In this document: positions 1-7,324 of the stretch, in pieces
Layout of the letters: each line of letters starts with the position of its first letter
How positions within the stretch are numbered: position 1 is the first letter of the stretch
Assembly: GCA_022570795.1 (NCBI GenBank)
Contig: JAKUDP010000001.1
Coordinates: 62,001 to 126,000, forward strand
Direction of reading: 5' to 3'
Origin: Sphaerulina vaccinii
Lineage: Eukaryota; Ascomycota; Dothideomycetes; Mycosphaerellales; Mycosphaerellaceae
DNA: 64,000 nucleotides
Notes under the pieces: model-generated
Database searches by the model: none
Seen by the model: the letters and a program-made list of their open reading frames with translations, nothing else
Told to the model about the DNA's origin: nothing
Position numbers and translations under genes: made by a program

Positions 1-572
1 GAAGATGAAGATTGGAACTAGTGCGGCGAGCAGAGCAGCAGCCCAGATCGGTACGATCTCGTGGCGGGAGGGGTAGGCGAACTGTGGGTAGACCTGTTGA
101 CATTGTCGTCAGCTGTGTTCTGGCCTTGTCTGTTTGTGCTTCTGCTGCTTACCACATTGCCGTTTGGAAAGTCCCTAAAAGTAATAGGTAGAAGGCTTAG
201 CAAAGATCTCTGAAAACGCAGGCTGTCTCAGTTATTGTCTGTCATCAAGCTCAGCACCTAAGTAAGCGAGAGCTTGGTGAGACACTGAAGCAAGCGCATG
301 CCTTCTATCTACTGCTTTGCTTACACTGGGAAGCTGCGCGAAGGAGCTGGAGGAGCTTCGTACACGCCGAGGCCAATGGCGCCCATCACGATCATGGTGA
401 GGATGTCCGGCCAGGTGAGCTTGATCCATTGGCCGAATGTTGGTCGACTGCTGAGAGTGCCTTCGCCATAGTCGTCATTGCGCTTAGCATGCTTCTCGTG
501 CTCGCGAGTGTCACCGACAGCGGCGGCGGTGTTGGCATCAGCCGGTTGGTTGCGACGACTGAAGAGCGGCAT
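1..572 (-). CDS. PAP2-family lipid phosphate phosphatase, N-terminal part (3' truncated by window edge)
   Basis: Likely a membrane lipid phosphatase of the fungal DPP1/LPP type, which dephosphorylates phosphatidate and diacylglycerol pyrophosphate. Only the N-terminus is present. Three exons read through: 572-325, a 22-nt micro-exon 174-153, and 93 to the edge. The introns begin GTAAGC and end TTAG and ACAG. The spliced protein has a charged cytosolic head, the family motif GQWIKLTWPDILTMIVMGAI (first membrane segment, about residues 47-70), then YEAPPAPSRSFPV, VYPQFAYPSRHEIVP and the start of a second membrane helix. The catalytic motifs (KxxxxxxRP, SGH, SRxxxxxH) would lie outside the window. 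The joined reading matches the family across both junctions, which supports the micro-exon. Substrate is inferred from family only. Confidence 0.8.
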
Positions 573-1643
573 CTTGGTGATGTGGTATGTCTGTCGCTTT
601 TAGTACTGTTGTCCTTGATGTCGCGTGTGAAAGAAGTGCAAGTGAGATTGAGAAGATTGCAAAGAACTTAGGTAACCGCGGTGATCACGCAACAGGTCAT
701 GGTTAGCTGGTGCTTCGTTCTTGCTGTTTGGGAAACAGGAAAATACAGCGTCTTTGCGCATCGGAGTTGGATGCTAGTTTCCAGCGGGTACTACAAACCA
801 TGCCAACCTGTTCGTCTTGCAATCGTTATTAGCCGCAAACCCTGATTCAGAGAGACACCAGCTAGTGCATCCAACTCCGATGCGCGAAGACGCTGTAAAG
901 TCTCTGGTTGATTGAACAGAAATTGACAGCAGCAAACGCGGTGCCATCGCGTGAAAACAAGGTCGACGCGAGAACGTGACGTAGCCGCCTTTCACTTTCT
1001 GGTACTAGCGACCACATTGCCGACGAGCTGCATCGACATCAGACGACAGTAGACGAAGCAGAGAGTTCTCGAGGGGCAGGAAGAGAGGATAGTAAGTGCA
1101 GATGGTATGGTATACCAATTGGCAGGTGGAGTCTGATGCCCAGAGATATTGGTCTTGGTATGCTTGTCGAGCTTGGCGGGGGGTTTGCAAGGCTGATCGC
1201 CAACGCGTTTGTCAAGGAAGCGAACACTAGGGCTCGTGACACGAGGTTATGCCCTGCATCTCTATGACTTCTCGTCCTCTTACGCCAATCCCGTGTGTTA
1301 TAAAGAGTCTCCAATCATTACACACTTCGGCGAGGCAAGTTGCCCACATTGATGTTTCGATCTTGCCTCTCTTTGCCTGTCTCTCTTCCTGTCCAACGCT
1401 CGTCTCCCTCTTCTTCGTTTCAATCCCCTCCTGTTCCCCCATTCTCCCTTCTCCTCCAACCCTGTCTCCTCTCCCTCTTCAGAAGCATTTACACTGATCA
1501 GTCGGCACAGGCGTGCTACAAATTCACAATCAGCAGGTGATCCAAAGAAGTCGGTCCTCTGGGTCTTTGCCAGCCATTCGACGACACAAATCAATGTTGT
1601 CCCATCCCCATCCGTCATCTCCATACCCTTCCATGATGGTAAT
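573..1643. other. Intergenic region; no convincing gene
   Basis: Presumably the promoter and 5' UTR of the PAP2 gene on the left and the 3' flank of the small secreted gene on the right. It holds the inverted repeat listed at 745-896 and a long pyrimidine-rich tract on the + strand (about 1360-1490, runs of CTC, TCC and CCC). The open frames here are short, in unlikely frames and of biased composition; none was accepted. Confidence 0.5.
745..896. repeat. Imperfect ~32-bp inverted repeat with 86-bp spacer
   Basis: The left arm at 745-775 reads ACAGCGTCTTTGCGCATCGG and continues AGTTGGATG. It reappears as reverse complement at 862-896, with one T/C difference in the shared core and two extra bases near the inner end. 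The arms end in CTAG on the inner side. No coding potential or target-site duplication is visible. It could be a relic of a small inverted-repeat element or a foldback; its origin is unknown. Confidence 0.7.
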
Positions 1644-1796
1644 TTACCATCTCACACTCGGATCAGCTATACCACGATTCATGCAGTCCGACCAGGCATT
1701 ACACCGATTGACACAATCGAATCCGCGATTGGTTTGCGGAGCTGCTGCTGCGAAGCCAAGGATGGCCAGGAGGATGGGTAGGATTGAGAGTTGCAT
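1644..1796 (-). CDS. Small secreted cysteine-containing protein (50 aa or longer if spliced)
   Basis: A short gene missed by ordinary length cutoffs. It opens MQLSILPILLAILGFAAAAP, a clear signal peptide, followed by a short mature part with the pattern C-x3-C-x5-C (FDCVNRCNAWSDCMNRG). The start has a good context (CACTCAAGATG) after an AC-rich leader. Unspliced, it stops after 50 residues. A GTGAGA donor at 1655 and a CAG acceptor at 1559 would instead join it in frame to RTDFFGSPADCEFVARLC, adding two cysteines; that frame stays open to 1298, with a probable further intron. The paired cysteine motifs make the spliced form plausible. Function unknown; the architecture is that of secreted effector-like or antimicrobial-like peptides. 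Confidence 0.5.
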   Translation of the reverse strand: MQLSILPILLAILGFAAAAPQTNRGFDCVNRCNAWSDCMNRGIADPSVRW

Positions 1797-2327
1797 CTTG
1801 AGTGTATGTGATAGCGAGGTATATTTGCGTGGAGGTTTCGATGCAAGTCTGTCTCTCCGAGGAGTATTTGTTTTATGTCTGCTTGCATGTGGCAGTGTGA
1901 GACTAGGTCGAGGCTAGTGTCACGATGTCGCTGAGAGATGCCTTCACCGGTTCATTGTTGTGCTCTGGATGCACACAGTCGTCTACCAAAATGGCCCTCG
2001 TCCCTTGCTGTATTCGAGGAGCCTTGGAGGTTCTCTTCTCTGTAAGCGTTGCAGCTAAATAACATAGTTATTAGCCTATATCCAGGGAAGAGGGCCAAGT
2101 TTGAAGCTCGTCTCATTCGAAGTACAAGTATATACACATCCAAATATCTATCTCATCATCAATAGATGAGTGTGGCCCACAAAGGGAGCGCTGTCTGTCA
2201 TATGGAGCCTAAAAGCTCTTCTCGTCATAAAATGTCGTCCATCAAGACCCAAGCATCGGGTATACCGCCAGCGCCGCGCTAAACCAACAAAGAACACAGA
2301 TCGTCCACCATCCTTCCATAGGCGATC
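1797..2327. other. Intergenic region between small secreted gene and palH
   Basis: The 5' leader of the small secreted gene lies at about 1797-1830 on the minus strand (AC-rich, ending CACTCAAG), followed leftward-to-rightward by the palH 3' flank. No other supportable gene or repeat is seen. Confidence 0.4.
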
Positions 2328-4649
2328 CTACCCATTGGGTGGTGTAGGCCGGCTATCATTCGCTGGTGTTTGTCTACTCGAGCCAGTGGTGTTGCCAGTC
2401 CTGAGAGGTGGTGTGGGTTGTGTAGGCGTTCGTCTCGGAGGAGCTGGAACCACAATCGTGCCAGCCTTTCGCCCATTCACTGGAGAAATGTCGTCCGCTC
2501 TGGGCGGTCCATTTCTGCTGACAGGAGTGGGCTCAGCTGATGGCTGTGGAGCGACCGCAAAGTCGATGTTTTGGGTGACTCGTCCTGACGAATCGCCTGG
2601 CTGGACCACATTCTCAGCCCACCTCAGTGCCTGGCTATTCGCAGTCAGAGTCGTTGAGCCAGTCCCCTTGGAGCCAGGCGGATCGCGCTCGTATATCACG
2701 TTCGAAGGCGTTGTCGCATTCGTGTGTTCCGCAGGGCTCCACGTCCGATGGCTGCCTCGAGGCTGTGCAGGAATGACAGTGACTGGTAGGTCTGCTTGTT
2801 GGCTTGCGACCGCATTCCTGCCACTCTCTGGTGCCACTGCGCCAATGCGGTTTCGGACGTCCCATCGGGAGGCTTCCTTGCCAGGTGTGGGCACTCTTTG
2901 TGCAGCTGCTTGTCGTGCCTTCTGCACTTCTGTTGGTGGCGAAGTACGCTTGCGCTTAAATGGATTCGACACGGCATTCCACAGCCTATTGTTGCTGCCA
3001 TGAACATTGGGCCGCACGTCGTCGTCGTCCTCCACTACATCCTTCTCAGATAGCTCCCGGTTCTGCGTTCTTCTCTGTCTCGCTGTGGCACTGCGATTTG
3101 TATTTGCTCTCCTCCGTATGGGCTGCGGTACATCTGCCATGGGCTCATAGCGCACCACATATACTGTACTTGCTGCGCTCGTCGTATCTGATCTGTTCAC
3201 GGGACTAGCAACCTGTGGCGGTGGCGTTGGGCCTCCAAGAATCGCTGGCTCGTACGGCCTATGCTGTCCGGTGGCGTCTCCAGGCATGAGCTTGTCGTTG
3301 CTGTTCGGCAATGAACCAGAGTGTGCGCGGCCAAGTGGAAAGTGGGAAGGTGATTGCTGGTGTCGTGATCGGAATCGCTGAGTGACACCATTGATGCCAT
3401 GCCCGCGCTCGATCGTGGTGGACGTGTTGCCACCGCCATTCGGATCATCGTCGCGTCTCCTTCGGAAGTTGCGCCTCAGATTTCGAGATTCGGTCCATGC
3501 TGCGTCGTCCTCTGGCATCACATCCAGCATCTCATCTCCGTCAAATATCTCTCTTCCTAGAATTCCGTCCTTCTTATCATCCCGCTCCAGTGCTTCTATT
3601 CTTTCCACCCACTCCCAGACTATCACACTCGCCGCCGCTGCTCCCACCCATCGAAAGTAGTCTCCCCATCCTGCGACGTCTTGATTCGCAACATCCGTGA
3701 TGAAGAAGACGACCGGTGTAAGAATGGACACAATCGAGAGGATGGCGATAAGCAGTATGTTTCGCATCTTCGGGTGGTAGTATGCATATCGCCTCTTCGT
3801 CAGTGAGTAGTATAGGACCCAGGCGGCGTATAACAGTCCAAGTGCCAACTCAAACAAGTATGATAGCGCAGGAATCGCGTCCACGATGTTCCGGCCTCCA
3901 AGGACATTGTACGAGTAGAACGAATTCAGGCACGAGAAGATGGTGTCCAGGAGAATCAAGACGAATCCTATCCACTTGATGAGCACTTTTTCGCGATGTC
4001 GTGGAAAGAGCCGGATCAAGGTTTGAACCTGCGCAAGCCAGAGGAAGATATCAGATATCACACGCGTAATTCGTATTTCCAGCGAGCCCAGGACTGCCTT
4101 TCGCAGCAAGTTCGCGTCCGAGAACCCCATGGTATATTGCTCTTCTGCCACTTCCAGTGTGTCCGCCGTGGCTATGGTAAGCGATATTGCGACAGCCAGT
4201 GCAGCAATCTTTTGTAACCACGGTCTCGACCCAGTCCCTGTCACTCCCAGAACTCCTCCATTCGCGCCTCCTATTATGCCATGCCCATTGCTGAACGCAG
4301 CCGGGCCTTGAGCGCCGAAGAAGCCAGTCCTCGGCGTGATTGTAAGCATGACCACCAGGACCCATGCTATCACAGTCGCCGCACTCACGACGTACACCAT
4401 GGGTATCGTGGACGCATAGAACGGCTCTCGGAGGTGGTCGACAGTAAACACATCGCCTGCTGCTGCGCCAGTGCACTCGGGCTGGAAGATGACATCGGTG
4501 GTCAGGGTGATGACCGTGTCGTCGGCCAGCGACAGCACGCCGTTCGAGGGGAGAGTGAACGGCGTGCAATGCGCGCCGTCATTGCTGGTGGTCATGGTGG
4601 GTAGATTCCATAGCTGGCGCGGTTCGAGATGTGCGCCGCCTTGGAACAT
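2328..4649 (-). CDS. palH: pH-response sensor PalH/Rim21, seven-TM protein
   Basis: PalH is the plasma-membrane ambient pH sensor. At alkaline pH it recruits arrestin PalF and ESCRT components, leading to proteolytic activation of the transcription factor PacC. The 773-residue single exon shows the family hallmarks: N-terminal CTPFTLPSNGVLSL and PECTG, then FYASTIPMVYVVSAATVIA, WLQKIAALAVAISLTIATAD and RVISDIFLWLAQVQTLIRLF. Seven membrane segments lie within about residues 75-345, followed by a ~430-residue hydrophilic tail rich in Pro, Arg and Asn, which in the family binds PalF. Two starts are possible: the first ATG at 4649 or the one 18 codons in (MTTSNDGAHC); the second fits the usual short N-terminus. 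No intron is needed. Confidence 0.93.
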   Translation of the reverse strand: MFQGGAHLEPRQLWNLPTMTTSNDGAHCTPFTLPSNGVLSLADDTVITLTTDVIFQPECTGAAAGDVFTVDHLREPFYASTIPMVYVVSAATVIAWVLVVMLTITPRTGFFGAQGPAAFSNGHGIIGGANGGVLGVTGTGSRPWLQKIAALAVAISLTIATADTLEVAEEQYTMGFSDANLLRKAVLGSLEIRITRVISDIFLWLAQVQTLIRLFPRHREKVLIKWIGFVLILLDTIFSCLNSFYSYNVLGGRNIVDAIPALSYLFELALGLLYAAWVLYYSLTKRRYAYYHPKMRNILLIAILSIVSILTPVVFFITDVANQDVAGWGDYFRWVGAAAASVIVWEWVERIEALERDDKKDGILGREIFDGDEMLDVMPEDDAAWTESRNLRRNFRRRRDDDPNGGGNTSTTIERGHGINGVTQRFRSRHQQSPSHFPLGRAHSGSLPNSNDKLMPGDATGQHRPYEPAILGGPTPPPQVASPVNRSDTTSAASTVYVVRYEPMADVPQPIRRRANTNRSATARQRRTQNRELSEKDVVEDDDDVRPNVHGSNNRLWNAVSNPFKRKRTSPPTEVQKARQAAAQRVPTPGKEASRWDVRNRIGAVAPESGRNAVASQQADLPVTVIPAQPRGSHRTWSPAEHTNATTPSNVIYERDPPGSKGTGSTTLTANSQALRWAENVVQPGDSSGRVTQNIDFAVAPQPSAEPTPVSRNGPPRADDISPVNGRKAGTIVVPAPPRRTPTQPTPPLRTGNTTGSSRQTPANDSRPTPPNG

Positions 4650-5692
4650 TGCTCGAGTCGTGTCGCTGTCGTGATGATGTTGAGGCCGGGCTTGGCGCCC
4701 TTGCGTTTCCTCTTAGGGCGGCCACATTGGGCGCGCCGCCGCTTCGTATGTACAGGTGTAGTCGGTGGTATATGCGGATACCGTGTATTGCGCGGCGTGG
4801 GTCGATATGTGAGCGCGTGGGGGTATGATTGGTGAGGTGAGGTGTCGAGAGGTGTGAGATCTGGCAGCGTTGTGGACTCGGCGAAGCGTGGAACCGAGTT
4901 CGTATGAGGCAGCAAATAAGCTTCCACTCTCAAATCTTGATGCACCTGTCTTCCTCCTGCACAAACACATCAACTTGGGACGAAGCACAACTGGACAGCA
5001 CAGAAAAACAAGCAGCCAAGCAGCTTGGTACGGAGTCGGCTTCATTTTCTATTCCCAAGCAGCAGGAGCCCGGTCACATTATGGCCAGGCAGTCCCAGCA
5101 GGCGCGATGTTGGTCTCCAGCTGTTTAAATCTAGCCCAACAAGAACCCTTGAACATTGCTTGCACTTGGCTGTATTTAAACAAGCCCCGCAGAAGTGGAG
5201 GCTAGTGTTGATGCAGGGTCCGCTCCTACAGAGGTGGCACTACTTCGTCCAAAACATCCGGAGCAAAGTGATCAATCGGGATGAATCACAGGCCCGAGAT
5301 GCCCTGCTAGAGTATTGCGCGTTCATCTCGCATCTACAAGCATAAAGACGGCAGTGAAGCACATCTTCAACACTTCAGCTGTTGCGAGTCTGGACTCACA
5401 GACACAAGTAGACTTTCGTTACTCGTATCTTGCAAGCGCGCCAGTACATTTCAGTATGCGAGAAGTTGCTATACCGCTAAGAACAGCCTCTCCACAGATC
5501 CCCGCCATGTGCTCAACTAACCACCCGACATGAGCTGTCGTCACCTATAAGCTACACATAAGAAAGCCACGACCGCGGAACAAGACATTGAACGAGCTTC
5601 ATCACGATTCATGTTCGCGATCCACCACAGATACCAAGACAACAAGCAAAGAACTTGCTCACAGTAATTGAGCTTACGATAGTCCTCACACG
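4650..5692. other. Divergent promoter region between palH and a hydrolase gene
   Basis: About 1 kb separating two divergently transcribed genes. It carries two PacC-type hexamers (GCCAAG at 5015, GCCAGG at 5084), which is about what chance predicts for this length, so they are not claimed as sites. The immediate 5' leader of the right-hand gene (5600-5692) is AC-rich, as is usual for fungal leaders. No gene or repeat was supported. Confidence 0.4.
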
Positions 5693-6649
5693 ATGGCAGA
5701 CCAGACAATCAAGACCCTCCATCCATTCCTTCGAGAGAACACCACAAAAGTATCATCAGGTGGCACACTCAAAAGCTATTCTCATGACCAGGGAGGTTCA
5801 GGTCCAATGTTCTGTATGGTCCATGGCTGGCCTCAAAGCTCCTACATGTGGCGACATGTCGTCGCAGATCTCAAAGACAAGATATCACTCTTCATCCCCG
5901 AACTCCCAGGCTATGGCTTCTCCTCCCTGCCCCCCAAACACGACAAACGCACAGTCGGCAACCTAATCATCGAAGCCCTTCAACAAGTCTTCAGCCCAGC
6001 CCGTCCAATAATCTGGTGCGGCCACGACCGAGGCGGCAGAATCGGCCACCGCCTAATAGTAGACAACAACCCCTCCCACAAAATCCTCTCAGCAATAATA
6101 ATCGACATCGTACCCACGCAAGAACAATGGAAAGCTTTCGCGAACCCAGCAGCGAGCGCGGCATACTATCATTGGCCCTTTTTGGCTATGCCCACCGCAC
6201 CACAAATGATCGAAGCCATGGGAGCGGGAACTTGGACGAAATTGAACCTCGAGCGCTCCAAAGGAGCAAATACCGCTGGAACTGCCAAGTTTCGCGAAAA
6301 TGACGCTATAGGACATTATTGTCATCAATTCAGCTCGAATCCTGAGAGTACAGCTGGAGCATGTGGAGATTATTCTGCTGGTGCATTCGAAGATGTCCAG
6401 GAGCAGAAGAAGGATCAGGAAGCAGGGAAGAAGGTTCCTGCGACCATGCCGCTGATGGTGATTTGGTCTGCGAGTAATCTTGGAAGAATGCATGATGTGC
6501 CCATGGTCTGGTCGAGCTGGGTCGAGGACCCGGAGAGTATCATCTATGCGCCGATCACAGATGGTTTTGGACATTATCTTCCTGAGGAGTGTCCTGAGAG
6601 GATTTTGCCGTTGCTGCACAGGTTCATTGAGACGTACGGGAAGAAGTAA
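5693..6649 (+). CDS. Alpha/beta hydrolase, epoxide hydrolase / haloacetate dehalogenase-like
   Basis: A single-exon 318-residue alpha/beta-hydrolase-fold enzyme. It has the oxyanion-hole motif HGWPQ (residues 44-48), a nucleophile elbow G-H-D-R-G-G with Asp112, and a C-terminal catalytic His in GHYLPEE (His294). An Asp nucleophile, rather than Ser, is typical of soluble epoxide hydrolases and haloalkane/haloacetate dehalogenases. The cap region (about 140-230) is unremarkable. The likely charge-relay acid is in the segment around SNLGRMHDVP, but the exact residue is not clear. No signal peptide, so presumably cytosolic. The substrate cannot be told from sequence. Confidence 0.85.
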   Translation: MADQTIKTLHPFLRENTTKVSSGGTLKSYSHDQGGSGPMFCMVHGWPQSSYMWRHVVADLKDKISLFIPELPGYGFSSLPPKHDKRTVGNLIIEALQQVFSPARPIIWCGHDRGGRIGHRLIVDNNPSHKILSAIIIDIVPTQEQWKAFANPAASAAYYHWPFLAMPTAPQMIEAMGAGTWTKLNLERSKGANTAGTAKFRENDAIGHYCHQFSSNPESTAGACGDYSAGAFEDVQEQKKDQEAGKKVPATMPLMVIWSASNLGRMHDVPMVWSSWVEDPESIIYAPITDGFGHYLPEECPERILPLLHRFIETYGKK

Positions 6650-6965
6650 GCTGCCTGCGGGATTGCAGCTTTCGAACGTCTAATCCTCATCCTCTCTGGA
6701 ACCCATCTCAAAACCTTCCACTCGCATGTCTGGACACGCAACACTATAGCGTCCAGCTCGTACACGGAGATGGCCATCAAGCACGATCTTTGGAAGGTTG
6801 ATTACTTACCATGAGACTGCTCAGTGGCCAGAATGCGCCAAGAGCTACGGCACATACGATACAAGATATCGATCAGGTACACAAAACATCGAAGCGACGA
6901 ACTATTCCTTCATTTCTCTCAGCATACACGGACATCTCCGATCTGTCTCACAGATCAACCACTTG
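6650..6965. other. Intergenic, hydrolase 3' flank
   Basis: About 300 bp between the hydrolase stop codon and the first (inverted) copy of the ~229-bp repeat. No gene, RNA or repeat can be supported. Confidence 0.35.
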
Positions 6966-7150
6966 ACGAGCGAAAGCGAAAGCATGAAAAAAAAAACCGC
7001 TCCTTCCTAGCAGAGTGCTAGCGAAAATGAAAACCAGCAGAATGCATGATATGATAGCATATCGCCTTTTCTCAATGCAAGTATCGTTCAAGCATTAGCT
7101 ACGCTAACGACTTACTGTGCGTTCCACTAGACCATCACGATTGTTGAGTA
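6966..7150 (-). repeat. Inverted single copy of the structured ~229-bp repeat family
   Basis: On the minus strand this stretch reads CAATCGTGATGGTCTAGTGG, then CAGTAAGTCG, then the stem CGTTAGC-GTA-GCTAATG (all seven pairs formed), then CTTGAACG. Further on, about 6980-6998, GGAGCGG followed by ten Ts takes the place of the second conserved box. It is therefore one complete unit of the family, oriented opposite to the 12 units that follow and sharing with them a ~180-bp divergent spacer (7150-7330) that contains a TATATAG sequence. It may be a structured non-coding RNA gene. Confidence 0.7.
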
Positions 7151-7324
7151 AGCAGGTTTGGAAAAAGGTATATAGCTAAACGCTATCTGTCCTTCACTTT
7201 TTCGAAGACTTCGAAGTCACTTTCCGTCACTCCTAGAGACTGATCGTTTTATGCGGACTCCGGAACACAAATGTTCATGCTTCCATCCGAACAAGGTACA
7301 CATACAAGGCAGAACTGTCTCTTT

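Noticed and set aside
2170..3003. 277-codon + strand frame opposite palH
   Set aside because: It is the antisense of the palH C-terminal tail, which has an even better and recognisable reading frame.
5015..5089. Two PacC-type GCCARG hexamers upstream of palH
   Set aside because: About one such match per kb is expected by chance on two strands; no clustering or spacing supports regulation.
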